A stretch of DNA of 64,000 nt. It comes from Fragilaria crotonensis. Its lineage: Eukaryota > Bacillariophyta > Fragilariophyceae > Fragilariales > Fragilariaceae. Within the stretch, counting starts at the first letter, position 1. Every line of letters starts with the position of its first letter. Under the pieces are notes generated by a model. The model did not search any database. It was not told the DNA's origin and saw only the letters and a program-made list of their open reading frames with translations. Shown in pieces: positions 10,951 to 21,834 of the stretch. The stretch is from contig JAKSYS010000220.1 of assembly GCA_022925895.1 (NCBI GenBank), positions 1 through 64,000 on the forward strand, given 5' to 3'. The position numbers and the translations under genes are program-made.

Positions 10951-11789
10951 CATCCTACGTGCCATACAGGTCAATGTGCACGAGTACATGCACGAGGTGG
11001 GGATAAATGTCGTCGACAGTCACGACGGCGTCGACCTTCCTGATTTCAAGGCGCTCCTGTGGGACCTCCGGCACGGCACATTTCGTAACGGAAGCAACTG
11101 GGTGCCGCTGCCGGAGGGTTACATGACGCCCGTGCGCTCCACCTCGCAGGCCACAGTATCGAGGACACCCAGTGGGGTCGCAACGGGAGGCAGCACTGCA
11201 TCGACAGCGCAAACGGGCGTCTCATCACTCACCACCGACACGCGTATGATGGCGAATCGTGTCGACAACCCGGGAAGGGACGCGGATTTTTCGAGCATCA
11301 TCATCCGACCTGGCGGCACGCGTCCGCTCCTTCGGGACAACCCCCCACCGCGCAACGACGCAGGACACGAGTTTTGCGTCGCGCCGTGGATACGGAGCTC
11401 GTGCTTCGAGAACTGTCGACGCCGAATCACTCATGTACCGTTCGCGTCCGACGCGGAACGCACCCGCCTGCTGGCTTTCTGTCGCACGCATCTCGCGGCA
11501 CCAGCGCCGGCGGCAAGAACTCGGGCCTGACGGGGAGGCCAGGCGGATGCCGCAGCGTCACCGGATGCAGATGTGGCATCAGCCTGGCTACGCACAGCAC
11601 CGCCCTGGACTTCCCCAGGACGGAAGCGTGCCGCTGAAGAAATATCACAAGACCTCACGGCAGCGGAGGTAACCCTTGGTAAGTTGGCGACAACGACGGC
11701 AGTGGCGGTACATCGGGAAGGCTTTGCGGCGGTGGTGAGGCGTTTGCGTGGTCGACCACATATTACAGAGGGAGTGGATCGGGTGCCGC

Positions 11790-12391
11790 TATCGTTGTGT
11801 TTAAAACAAATTCAGATTTTGAATTTGTTTTAAACAGTTTAAAACTGTTTAAAACAACTTTGTTTAAAACAGCAACAGTTCACAGTAGTAAGTACTACAG
11901 TACTCCAAGTAGTCAAGTACTCGGAGTAGACCACTAATCAATACCAGGTACGGTTCAAAACCAACAAGGATAGCCAAGATAGAAAGGAGTCCTAAGGACT
12001 AATCAGCATGAACTTATAATTACACTTATGCCTGACAATACTCTGCCTTTTTGCATGCACGTTTCCCACCAACTGAATGGTATGGATTCCCTAAGTGTCC
12101 ACTGATAACATCCTTAAGTCGCACCATTCTTGAATCAAAATGTAATGAATTGTCTCACATGCATCACTTAACTGATGTTTTGCATTTTGATGCTTTTTCA
12201 ACCTACAAACAGTATAGTTATGTGATGAGCAATGAGACTTGTCGATGAAAAAACCGCATCATAACCGTAAAACCTTAACCCTAACCTCGATTTCAATGAA
12301 ACAAATTGTTTTTTTGGAAAAAAAGTTGTTTTAAACAGCTGTTTAAAACAGGGTGTTTTAAACAGCAGCCAATTAAACAAACACAACGATA
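11790..12391. mobile_element. hAT-like non-autonomous element, 8-bp target duplication GGTGCCGC
   Basis: GGTGCCGC occurs at 11782-11789 and again at 12392-12399. Between them the DNA starts TATCGTTGTGTTT and ends with its near-reverse complement AAACACAACGATA. The ends also carry strong hairpins built from TTTAAA cores: a perfect 16-bp stem around 11799-11836 and a 24-bp palindrome near 12330-12353. Short inverted repeats with an 8-bp duplication suggest the hAT superfamily. There is no coding capacity. It sits inside the DIRS-type element, so it inserted after that element. Confidence 0.8.
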
Positions 12392-12392
12392 G

Positions 12393-14174
12393 GTGCCGCA
12401 CAAGGCCTCCCGACTGCTCCAGCACCTTCGGCGCAAAGGAGCGAGTGTCTGGACGACGACCCTTCCGTGGAATGTGGAACGCTGCGACGAGGCAGTTCGA
12501 CGGGGCTCGCACAAGTCGGCACACGAGGACAGAGATTTTCTGTTCCGAGAGATGGCTGACTTTTGTGATCAAGGTTACTGGGCGGTGCTACCTTATACTG
12601 TCGTCCGCAACTGGCCCAATCTGCGCGTGTCACCCCTTGGTGCCGTCCCTCAACGTGACCGACGGCCACAACTCATTGTGGATTACAGTTTTTCGGCTGT
12701 GAACGCCGAGACGGTACCACTTGCTCCGTCCGAGGCCATGCAGTTTGGCCACGCCCTCCAACGGGTAATAACACGGGTAGTGCAAGCAGAGCGGAGATAC
12801 GGGCACGTCTATCTAGCGAAGATTGACATCGCCGACGGCTTCTATCGGGTATGGCTCCAGATAGCCGATATACTTAAACTAGGTGTTGTATTGCCGACCT
12901 CGCCAGGTCAGCCTGCTCTCATTGCGTTCCCCCTCACTCTTCCGATGGGCTGGGTCGAATCCCCGCCCTACTTTACTGCACTCACGGAGACCGCTTGCGA
13001 CCTGGCGAACCAAAGCTTGCGCGCCCGCGACGAGCGAGCGCGCCGCATGGGGGCTCACCGACTGGAGGCCGTGGCAGCCACACCGCCTCCAGACGCCGGG
13101 GAACCCAGGACAGGGGCGGCGGTCCGTTGGGTGGAGCACCGAGCACCACAGGGTCGCCCTCCCGTCGCAGCGGTCGACGTGTACGTCGACGATTTCCTCC
13201 TGCTGGCCCAGACCGAGGCGCAGAAACGCGACGTCATGCGAGCTTCACTCCAGGCGATTGACGCAGTTTTTGAGCCGCTATCGCCTCAAGACCCACCACA
13301 CCGCAAGGAGCCGGCGTCGGTGAAGAAGATGTTGAAAGGCGACGCGTGCTGGGCAACGACTAAGCGGATCCTCGGCTGGGACCTGGATACCGTTGCGGGT
13401 ACCCTCAACCTCCCACCGCACCGCATCGAGCGCCTGCACGAACTGCTGGACATAATAAGTCCACCCAACAAACGTGTGTCTGTCAAGAACTGGCACAAAC
13501 TCCTCGGCGAGTTGCGCTCCATGTCCCCAGCCCTACCGGGATCGCGTGGCTTGTTCTCGATCCTGCAGGCAGCACTCAGCAAAGCCGACCGCAACCGCGT
13601 CCGGATCACCCCACATGTGTGGCATATGGCCGAGGACTTTCGTGCCATCGCCACCACCCTCGGCAACCGGCCGACGCGACTTCGGGAATTGATCCCTACA
13701 GCGCCCGCATACGTTGGGGCATGTGACGCCTGCCAGTGGGGCATGGGCGGTGTGTGGTTCTCGACGACCGCCGGGAACCCCTACACCCCAATCGTATGGC
13801 GCCAGTCCTACCCCCAACGCGTGCGAAACGCGTTGGTTACGTACGAGAACCCAACGGGCAACCTGTCCGTCTCGGATCTCGAACTCACTGCGCTTCTCGC
13901 CCACAAGGACGTCCTCGCGCAGCATCACCCCGTGGCGGAACGCACGCTCTGGGCGGCGACCGACAATCGCGCGGCCTTGTCCTGGGCAAACAAGGGGTCG
14001 GCCACCGCGACATCTGCCTGCGCCTACCTCCTTCGCCTCAACTCGCTTCATCAGCGACAGCACCGTTACGTCGCTACCCACAACCATATTGCCGGCAAAG
14101 CAAACGCCATGGCCGACGACGCGAGTCGCCTGTGGCTGGCATCTCAACAACTCGGAGTTACTCACACACTTTGA
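12393..14174 (+). CDS. DIRS-type reverse transcriptase and RNase H
   Basis: An open frame of 593 codons that is intact over both domains. The reverse transcriptase shows LAKIDIADGFYRVWL with the first catalytic Asp, LTLPMGWVESP, and the palm box YVDDFLLLA. The RNase H follows with GACDACQWGMGG (Asp), SDLELTALLAH (Glu) and ATDNRAALSWANKG (Asp). This is the order used by DIRS retroelements, where a tyrosine recombinase rather than a DDE integrase comes next. The frame enters directly from the right edge of the hAT-like insertion, so its original N-terminus lies further left. Confidence 0.85.
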   Translation: MPHKASRLLQHLRRKGASVWTTTLPWNVERCDEAVRRGSHKSAHEDRDFLFREMADFCDQGYWAVLPYTVVRNWPNLRVSPLGAVPQRDRRPQLIVDYSFSAVNAETVPLAPSEAMQFGHALQRVITRVVQAERRYGHVYLAKIDIADGFYRVWLQIADILKLGVVLPTSPGQPALIAFPLTLPMGWVESPPYFTALTETACDLANQSLRARDERARRMGAHRLEAVAATPPPDAGEPRTGAAVRWVEHRAPQGRPPVAAVDVYVDDFLLLAQTEAQKRDVMRASLQAIDAVFEPLSPQDPPHRKEPASVKKMLKGDACWATTKRILGWDLDTVAGTLNLPPHRIERLHELLDIISPPNKRVSVKNWHKLLGELRSMSPALPGSRGLFSILQAALSKADRNRVRITPHVWHMAEDFRAIATTLGNRPTRLRELIPTAPAYVGACDACQWGMGGVWFSTTAGNPYTPIVWRQSYPQRVRNALVTYENPTGNLSVSDLELTALLAHKDVLAQHHPVAERTLWAATDNRAALSWANKGSATATSACAYLLRLNSLHQRQHRYVATHNHIAGKANAMADDASRLWLASQQLGVTHTL

Positions 14175-14189
14175 TCGCGTTTATCCCCA

Positions 14190-15340
14190 GGTTTCTCGCT
14201 GGACCATGTTACCCCTGGCGCCCAGCACCAACTCAGCGCTGATTGGTTTGCTGTTCAGGCAGCGACCCGATCACGCGTTTCTTCGCAACGCATCCGTGCC
14301 GCGAGCTCCTCCGGTCGCCTCTGGCACGCTTTCTGCGACAGCCTTGGCGTGGAACCCGACCAGCTCCCTTCCGACCCCATCCCGCTGCTCCAAATCTTCG
14401 CACAACGATTACGGGCGGGTAGCGCCACTCCCAGCCGTCGACCCATGCGGTCTCGGAACGTGGAGGATATCCTCCGCGGTGTGGGGCAGGCGTATGCCGG
14501 GTTGGTTGGGGTCCGCAGACCCTCGCCTAAACCCGCACGGTCAAATTGATTTCCGTCTGACCTCGCTCTACCAGTCTTGGGCCAAGGCTGACCCTCCCCC
14601 GTCGCGAGTCAAGCCTCTGCCCATGACCTTGCTGCGCCAAGTCGTTGCCCTCGCCCACCGGCCGCGCAAACTGCGCCCAAGCTCTGACCGAGGCACGCCT
14701 CCTCACGCTTGGTGTTTTCTTCCTCCTGGTGCGACCGGGCGAGTACATTGGCAAGCCCGACAACGAAACGGACAGCCTCTTTCGCATCCGGGATATCGCC
14801 CTGTGGGTCGGTTTGCGCGCCATCAATCCTTGCACGTGTTCCCTCGCCGACCTCCGCGCTACTACCTTTGCCTCGCTCACTTTTACTCGCCAGAAGAACG
14901 GGGTACTCGGCGAAAAAATTGGCCACGGCCGCTCCGGCGATCCCAAGCTCTGCCCAGTCCTCTGCGTTGTGGAGCTTCTCGTGGCGCTTCGCGCCCTCCA
15001 CGCCCCACCCTCTACGCCCATCAACGCGTACTGCCCAACACGCCCCAGCAACCCCTTTCGTTACGTCCTCCCCGCCGACCTCACGCGCCGCATTCGCGCC
15101 ACCCTGGCTGTCTATCCGGATGCTTCTTATCACCCGCGCGACGTCTCCGCCCGCTCGACACGTGCGGGCGGCGCCATGGCCCTCCTATGTGCCGGTGTGG
15201 ATCGCGATCACATCCGCATGATCGGCCGCTGGCGGTCTGACGAACTCTTTCGGTACCTCCACGTCCAGGCCCAGCCGATCATGAATGGCCTTTCCGCAGC
15301 CATGCTGCACGGGGGCACCTTCCGGCTGGATCCTGGCTAA
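14190..15340 (+). pseudogene. Tyrosine recombinase of the DIRS-type element
   Basis: The catalytic half (14645-15340) is open. It contains FLLVRPGEYIG with the first Arg, SARSTRAGGAMAL with the second catalytic Arg block, and IRMIGRWRSDELFRYLH with the Tyr nucleophile. In this order the recombinase joins circular cDNA into the genome without target duplication. The N-terminal part before 14645 is coding-like but not in one frame with it; about one or two breaks. Confidence 0.8.
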
Positions 15341-15423
15341 CCTTCCCTCTTTCTCTTTTTCTTTCCCCCCCTCTGCTCCGTCTGTCGCAACCCGCCCTGG
15401 TTGACCCATGGCCTACAAATGGG

Positions 15424-15585
15424 CACAACCGATCGACACACTACGTGAGCCGTCGAGAAGTCGAAGGGTAGGTGGGACACGATCCCAAGTAAGGTCACTG
15501 CCAACCACCAACCCCACACTCCTACATTATCCAGTCATACATAGAGGACGAACTACCACTGAGGTGGGGCGAACTTGGAGCCCCA
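15424..15585 (+). repeat. DIRS-type element, repeat B1
   Basis: About 162 bp from CACAACCGATCGACAC to GGAGCCCC. It is nearly repeated at 15887-16037 and lies directly after the coding region. Confidence 0.88.
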
Positions 15586-15876
15586 CCGTCAGTGGGAGGG
15601 AGAAAATCGAAGTATGACTGACGTACCGCGAGACGCTGACGTCGCCCGATGCATGTTCTATATTACATCCTCCTACACATACACAAGTACACTCCTACGT
15701 TTTAGCAGTTAATAAGTTTCGGTGCCTGAACGAGATTGATGAAGACATCGATTGTTTTGTTGAGGTGCGGTACGATACCGACGCAACTGAACAAGGAAGC
15801 CGAGAACGTCGACTGGGGAACCGACCCCAGAGCATAGACGCTTGAGGCAAACAACTAGTCGCTAGTTTAAAAAGTA
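15586..15876 (+). repeat. DIRS-type element, internal repeat A2
   Basis: About 291 bp nearly the same as the left terminal A1 (6116-6414), with two short length differences and a few substitutions. It lies between B1 and B2. Confidence 0.88.
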
Positions 15877-15886
15877 CCCACCCGCC

Positions 15887-16037
15887 CACAACCGATCGAC
15901 ACACTACGTGAGCCGTCGAGAAGTCGAAGGGTAGGTGGGACACGATCCCAAGTAAGGTCACTGCCAACCACCAACCCACACTCCTACATTATCCAGTCAC
16001 GAACTACCACTGAGGTGGGGCGAACTTGGAGCCCCAC
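15887..16037 (+). repeat. DIRS-type element, terminal repeat B2
   Basis: About 151 bp matching B1 except for a short gap near its end. It closes the element at GGAGCCCCAC. Confidence 0.88.
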
Positions 16038-16312
16038 ATCAACTTTACCTACGAATCTCAGACTGCTCCTCTGAGGATAGAAATACCGTACACTGTACCA
16101 GTACTAAGTAGAACTCAGTACTCCCGTACAGTACTTCATGTCATGGCCGGCTCGAATAGGGGACATACATAGACACGAGCTCCCTCACCCTTCTCCACCA
16201 TGTACTCTACGTGATTATATTAATATGTGCATATAGAATATAGATTGAGATTTCATATCTATCGACCGATCAATCAAGAGTGGTTCTATGATATCCCTAT
16301 TACGGAGTCAAG

Positions 16313-16918
16313 ATGGAGGTCATACCTCTGGATGAAGAAACTGAAGCCAAATCGAAGGCCCGGGTATCAACAAAATGCGTCAAATGTAATTCTCGCTTCG
16401 CTCGCAAAGGTGGGTACGCTCGTAGTCGTGACTTGTATACCGCCAGCTTTCGACCAATTCTATGTTGTTCTGTACTCACTTCCAATGCCAACTCATCGCC
16501 CAATAATCTCCCAATATTAGGTTGTTCCCAGGGATCATGCTTGCACTGTTGCACAAGTACGGATTGCGAATCTCACGCCGAAAGTCGCGCCAAGCAAAAG
16601 TATCACGCCGACCTGTTGCAGGGCAACACGGAAATTGCGCGCCATGCCAAACAAGTTCGGGCCCTCGCGTTGATACCCGGTGCGTTTCGAGAAAGCGGCT
16701 TTGTATCCATGAAACAAACCATTAAAATATGGGACTTGCGCGAGTTCATGGCAAATCCAAAGTGGAAGGAGGACGCCATCCGAAGATCACAAAAACGCAA
16801 GTCAAGAGAATCCGAAACAATAACTGCATCTGAGGCACCTCCAAGATTGAGGAACAGTCGCAAGAGGTTTCGTTTGTTCCTAGACAACTGGTATTCACAA
16901 TCATTGGATTCGAAGTAG
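16313..16918 (+). CDS. Small zinc-cluster protein (SHI/Dus-like CCCH cysteine cluster), two exons
   Basis: Exons 16313-16409 and 16521-16918, with a 111-bp intron (GTGGGT...ATTAG). The spliced product is about 164 residues. Splicing brings together CVKCNSRFARKG and CSQGSCLHCC, giving the spacing C-x2-C-x7-C-x4-C-x2-C-C-x5-C-x2-H. That is close to the zinc cluster of plant SHI/LRP1 factors and of the tail of some Dus tRNA-dihydrouridine synthases. The rest of the protein is helical and basic, with a KRKSRESE stretch that may be a nuclear signal. Without splicing, the frame also reads through the intron but lacks the third Cys in place. Function is not predictable; the zinc site itself is well supported. 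Confidence 0.65.
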   Translation: MEVIPLDEETEAKSKARVSTKCVKCNSRFARKGGYARSRDLYTASFRPILCCSVLTSNANSSPNNLPILGCSQGSCLHCCTSTDCESHAESRAKQKYHADLLQGNTEIARHAKQVRALALIPGAFRESGFVSMKQTIKIWDLREFMANPKWKEDAIRRSQKRKSRESETITASEAPPRLRNSRKRFRLFLDNWYSQSLDSK

Positions 16919-17100
16919 CTGTACATTCCGTCGACGGTCTATCGTTTCTTCGCAGAATTAGAGGTCAATTCACCCATGCAGCGTATTGGAAAGGCAATTT
17001 CTATATTTATTCGATTGAGCTTATCATTTCTGATTAGAGCTATCAACCAATCGTGGTGTCTCTAGTTACGCCTTCGAAGGTGTGAGCAAGCCAAACCAAC

Positions 17101-18426
17101 CTACTGTCTGGCGCCACGTTCTCTTCCGGTGCCAAAATCTAACGACTTGTAGATGAATTTCAGCCACTCTGGTTTATTGCTGTCGTCATCGTCGTCGTCA
17201 CTGTCGGATGCAAATGCAAAGGCATAACTCGCCGCAACGACCGCGAAGTTGGCTGGAAATTAGTCGTGAGGATGATTGCTTTGAAGACATTCGAATACCA
17301 CGCGGTGTCCCTCATGGACGAGTCCAGTTACAAAATTCCCCACGTACCTGCCCAAATGATTCCTGTATCCTTGGTGGCCAATGGAGCCAAAATGGAGATG
17401 AGTGGAGTTCCCAGGAACGCGATGTCCAATGCCTTCTTTTCGGCACCCGAAGGTCGTCGAGAACGCAACGATGGAACGACAAAAAGCCACCACCACCAAA
17501 AGCCCAACACGCGAATCGATGTGTCCCTGGTTGTCAGGTGAGACATGTGAGCATTGTGCGTTCTTTTGCAGAAAGAAATCGGACACGATCTCTCCTCAGT
17601 GTCTGCGATGGTATGATATACTTACATGTTGTACGAGTAAAACCAACCATAGCCACCAAATAGGACGGCGGGATCGGTGGCCATAACGTAGGAAAGCACT
17701 AGACTCAGGACGGCTTGGATGAGAAAAATGTTCTTCAACCAACCGCGAAAGACGGAACGACGCTCAATGGCTAGATCTTTCTCCTTTTTCGAAATCTTGG
17801 CTCGAATGTCATCCGCCTCTTGGCCTCCACCGCCTCCATCGCACGCCTCGGTAAGCAATCCCGCCACTTCAAGGTCTCCCTTTCCAGTCAAAGTGGCAAG
17901 CTCGGAACGAAGATTATACAAATCGCGTTCCAAATTAACAACCTACCATGATAAGATACAGCGGAAGTAGGTGGTTTTGGGTGTATGTAAGTTGCATAAA
18001 TTCCAACCATCTAACTTGAATGACCTTACAACAAAGGGACAAGCACATGCACACACATACCTTGGCCGGATTCAATAACTCATCCAAACGAACTCCAATA
18101 TCTCGTTGAATGGATGCATCGATCGATTGGACGAATGGATCGCTCGATGTTAGTTCTGCGTCACCCGATGGTGCCGACCAACCGACCGAGACGAGTGCAT
18201 CCGCTGCCTCATCCATGACTTGTTGTGAAAACCCAACGCTACGATCCTCCTCCGCCATTCTTCTCATGGTCGTCCTTGTCGAGAATGATGATGATGGAAT
18301 TGGAACTGAGGTTCGGATCGTACTAATGGTCGCAAACGCCGACACCTGTGTCACCGGTACGAGCGCCAGCATGACGCCGCACATTAACGAGACCACCAGT
18401 CGAATTTGGCCAGTATTTGAATTCAT
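17101..18426 (-). CDS. Plastid-targeted multi-pass membrane protein, four exons
   Basis: Exons 18426-18061, 17942-17626, 17526-17348 and 17252-17101. All junctions are GT-AG and in phase, and the product is 337 residues. The N-terminus has a hydrophobic signal peptide ending QVSAFATIS, an ASAFAP-like motif for diatom plastid import. A predicted coiled region (LERDLYNLRSELATL) follows. Then come several membrane segments: FLIQAVLSLVLSYVMA, GFWWWWLFVVPSL, FLGTPLISILAPL and ANFAVVAASYAFAF. The C-terminal tail has an acidic run. It looks like a conserved plastid membrane protein, but I cannot name the family with certainty; a distant likeness to RPH1-type chloroplast proteins is only a guess. Confidence 0.78.
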
Positions 18427-19154
18427 TGTAATTGTTGACCGTAATTTCCAAGTGTATCCCTGGCAGAGGCTCTGCTAGTGTTGTACTATTCACGAGGGAG
18501 AACAGCTTTCTGATGGCAATCAGATGATTTTCTGGGGTTAAGAGCTCCTACCTTCGAGATGGTCGAAAGTTGGAAAGGATGAGGCAGTTCCTGGTTCAAG
18601 CTGAATGCCAAGGGGAATTTGAAGGCAAAGAATCTGACGTGTAGCGCACAGTTAAAATACCCGTAACTGTGAAACGTCCGAATAAACGGTCCCCATCCCC
18701 TTGAAGCTTCATGTTTTCATGTACATATGCATCGTACTGGAGACTGGAGTACATCTTTTCACTGTACCAGATGTACTGTACATGTATGTCATACCATGTA
18801 CTCCACGTACCACGTACTATAGTGAGACAAGTACACAGTACTGGTACACAGTGCTCGGAGTCGGTCACAGTGATGTAACATACGTGTTCAATACGTCGTA
18901 GGTTTCTTACTGACTTGTAGTAGTGGCGTGATGATGACGTTTGCTTCCTGGGTTCTGCCCCTGCGGCAAAACTAGCATAGTCGAAGCTGGTGTCGCACTG
19001 AGAGCCAAGGATTAGGCTTTCAGAAGATCATCAGTGTTCAACACTGTGCACTCAGAAAATTTGAACCTTCGACACTTCGAGTCGTTGCTCCGTTTGCTAC
19101 TCGAAGATCTCGTTTTCTTGTCTCACTCTGGTAACTGGTACAACGCACAGCACC
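18427..19154. other. Divergent intergenic region between two plastid-protein genes
   Basis: This stretch separates the membrane-protein gene (minus strand) from the glutaredoxin gene (plus strand), so it should hold both promoters. The middle, about 18720-18900, is full of GTAC palindromes such as TACTGTACATGTA. No gene or defined regulatory site is recognised. Confidence 0.5.
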
Positions 19155-20223
19155 ATGAAGACATCTCTAGTCTCATTCCTCGCTTTGGTCTGCAACGTCA
19201 GCGTCGTCTCTGCCTTTGTTGCCCCACGTCCTCTTGCCGCTGGCACTGGCACGACCATGACACAACGTGTTAGTGCTGGTCAGTTGTCGTCGGCATCGTC
19301 GTTGAAGCTGTCGTCTTCCACAGTCGAGACTGAACCATTTGCCAAGAGCGAGCGGATCATCATGGATGATCTTCCGATCCTTTATGTTTACGATCATTGT
19401 CCCTTTTGCGTGCGTGTTCGACTGGCATTCGGAATCAAAAACGTGAAACACACCATCCATTTTTTGGCCAACGACGATGTGCCCACCCCCACCAAATTGG
19501 TTGGAAAAAAGGTTGCACCCATCTTTGTAAGTACAGTGCGATGCAACGCATTGAGCGATTCTCTCGAAACCCTTGATGCAGCGTCGGAGTAATCACACGA
19601 TTGACTAACGACTTGAAACAACAACATCAACACCAATACAGTCCTTACCTTCAGACAATCTCGTCATGCCAGAATCCTTGGATATCATCAACATGGTGGA
19701 CAATGATCCACGGTTCGGACCGACGAACCAGATCAAGCCTGGTACCAAGCGTGACGACATCAAGGCATGGCAAAAGTCGGTTCAAACCTTGCTCAGGACC
19801 TTGCAACGCCCGCGGTACGTAGCCACCGGACTCCTTCCCGAATTTCAACAATTGGACAGCCGCCATGCCTTTATTAAGAACCACCAGTTGCCGCCGTACG
19901 AAAAACCAGAATGGAAGGGCAGCGACGGAAATCCAGGTATGGAGATGGAAGAGAAGCTTCAGTTGTATGCTGAGGCCATGGTCAAGGACCCAGCACCGCT
20001 AATTGAGGAATTGAATGCCAAGTTGGTGGAGCTGGACGATGTTATTTATAGTGAACACTACTGCTCGGAGGGTGGACTATCTTACGATGATATTGATCTC
20101 TGGTCTCGTCTCCGATCCATTACCATCGTCAAGGGAGTGCAGTGGCCAGCGAAGCTCCGTTCGTACATGGACAATCTCAGTGCCCTCGGCGATGTTCCAC
20201 TTTATGACGAAATGGCATTGTAA
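19155..20223 (+). CDS. Plastid-targeted glutaredoxin-2-like (GST-fold) protein, two exons
   Basis: Exons 19155-19526 and 19642-20223 with a 115-bp intron (GTAAGT...ACAG); the product is 317 residues. The N-terminal signal peptide ends VVSAFVAPRP, an ASAFAP-type motif for import into the secondary plastid. The thioredoxin-fold half carries YDHCPFCVRVRLAFG, with the CPFC redox motif as in Grx2, followed by LVGKKVAPIF and MPESLDIINMVD. The second half is the all-helical GST-like domain (DIDLWSRLRSITIV, WPAKLRSYMDNLS). Grx2-type proteins reduce mixed disulfides with glutathione. The family assignment is firm; the substrate is unknown. Confidence 0.88.
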
Positions 20224-20907
20224 TATAATTGGAGGAATCGTGTTGATCTTTTTATTGAGGAAGAAACCAAAAAATCCCGTTTTAGGTCGTTGTTATGAAC
20301 CCGCGATCAATGCAGGAACAAAGAAGTTATTTTATTGAAGAAACTCGCGCTCGACAATTCTGCTATAGTACCACTAATACGACTTAGGACCGTGTCTATT
20401 ATGGACTGCCTTCGGTCTCATAAATACTGCAGTAGTACAACTGCCTCCCACTTCCCACCCTTGGTGTACTTCACAATGAGATCGATTCCAAAACGCAGTA
20501 GGAAATTACTTCTCGTACACGTAAGGCTTTAGCAGGATCTTCTGCCATGCAGCGCATGACACTCGAATCGCGCACAACTCTCGTCAAGGATAGACTTCCA
20601 TCAAGCGACAAGTCCATGCTGCTTAAGTATCTGGAACATAAACTATACTCTTTTAGGTGCGTACTAAAAAAGGAGTAAAAGAAAAAATGATAGTATAGTT
20701 GCGACATGGGGCGATGCACTACATCATCATCGTTATGAGTGTCATCCAACTTGAGGTGAGAACGTTAACAGTACAAGTACGAGAGAAGAGAGCTGCCGCT
20801 CTTCCCTATACATGCGCAATCTTGTTTCAGTTCTTTTTTTTTCATTTCAGTTTAGTTCAGTGTCCCTACTATACCACACGTCTTTCTCTCACTCTCGCAT
20901 TCCTTAT
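20224..20907. other. Convergent intergenic region
   Basis: It lies between the 3' ends of the glutaredoxin gene and the first LHC gene. Only short shadow frames are present. A T- and TTTC-rich tract near 20825-20850 may belong to a 3' untranslated region. Confidence 0.5.
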
Positions 20908-21834
20908 TTACACATAAGGGAATCCATGTCCGGTAATCACAGTCTGAGTCGCAATTCCTCCAATGGCAATCATGGCCAATCGTCCGTTCAAGAGTTCCGA
21001 CGCACGCTTCTTGTCAAAGGCAGCCTTATCTTTTGGTGCAAATTGAGTCAAACCGTAGTCTGTTAATGAAAATTGATAGTTGTATATTATGACGAAGGGA
21101 ATAAAGAGTACATGATGTGTGAGCAGGACATGAATTCCAAGTACAAGCAAGAAGCATAATATGTGCATGTATCAAGATTCGTATGTAGAAATGCTTGTGT
21201 CTCGCAAACTAGAAACGTACCACCCGCTTCGCGTTCTCCCGCATTCATGGCACCAATGGCTGGAGCCGTGAAGATAATGTCGAAGATGGAAATGTAGGCG
21301 GCAAGTTGGATCATGGGACCACTTGTCAAGAGCGCATCGTGAGCATCGACAGCCCTGGGGACGGCATCGAATGAGTAAATGTCTCCAGGAATGCGGACCA
21401 AGTCGGCAACGATGTACCCAACGACGGCCAACATGGCAGTGCGGCCGTGGCGGAGTTCGGATTCGCGGAAGAATGGAACGAACGGAGAGTAGGTTTCGGA
21501 AAGTTTCAACTGAAAGGCAGTGGAGGGGCGTTTGGGATGTTTGTGAGATAATAGATAAGGGTGAAGGGAGATTTTGAGTGAAAGTCTGAGCCTTTCCTGA
21601 GTATCAGTCTGACAATAGAGGACAAGGCGCAAGCCATCGTCAACCAGCCATGCCCAACAGTGAAACGCCAATACGTACTGGATCGAATTCGAATTTCTGT
21701 CCACGCAGATCCACACCACCGACGTAGTCATCAAAGACGGAGTTCAAGGCAACAGCAGCCTGGCTGGACTTGGCAGCAGGGGCGAAAGCACTTGCACCAG
21801 CGGCGCAGGCAAGAACGGCAACGGCAGTCTTCAT
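20908..21834 (-). CDS. Fucoxanthin-chlorophyll a/c-binding (LHC/FCP) protein 1, three exons
   Basis: Exons 21834-21679, 21509-21221 and 21059-20908, in phase, 198 residues. The signal peptide ends GASAFAPAAK, containing the exact ASAFAP plastid motif. The mature part has the LHC helix-1 box ESELRHGRTAMLAVVGY and the helix-3 box [16 protein letters not shown], with Glu and Asn/His ligands for chlorophyll. IRIPGD.YSF and DAHDALL lie between them. The C-terminus GHGFPYV is typical of the family. The protein binds chlorophylls and fucoxanthin in the thylakoid. The next gene is a related LHC transcribed divergently, 438 bp away. Confidence 0.9.

Larger units (their letters stand above)
6457..11660 (+). 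pseudogene. Gag-like region of the DIRS-type element (interrupted)
   Basis: The first open frame begins at 6457 with a Pro/Ala/Gly-rich stretch. Coding-like sequence continues to 8090 and resumes at 10951-11660 beyond the inserted copia-like element. It has no zinc knuckle or other named domain that I can recognise; its position upstream of the reverse transcriptase is the reason for the gag-like label. It is fossil sequence, with a few breaks plus the insertion. Confidence 0.55.
6116..16037 (+). mobile_element. DIRS/PAT-type tyrosine-recombinase retroelement with two nested insertions
   Basis: The element has split direct repeats in the order A1 - coding region - B1 - A2 - B2. That order is the hallmark of PAT/Ngaro-like members of the DIRS order. 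Its coding part holds a gag-like region, a reverse transcriptase with RNase H, and a tyrosine recombinase in place of a DDE integrase. No target-site duplication is seen, as expected for recombinase-mediated insertion. A copia-like element (8091-10950) and a hAT-like element (11790-12391) lie inside. A1 and A2 differ at only a handful of sites, so the insertion looks fairly recent. The copy is broken: a few breaks besides the two insertions. Confidence 0.85.

Noticed and set aside
13714-15240. A 508-codon frame on the plus strand
   Set aside because: It is a GC-rich shadow of the reverse transcriptase and recombinase frames; its product is a Pro/Arg/Ser mix without domains.
17101-18426. Firm assignment to the RPH1 family
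   Set aside because: Only a vague likeness in membrane segments; kept as unknown plastid membrane protein.
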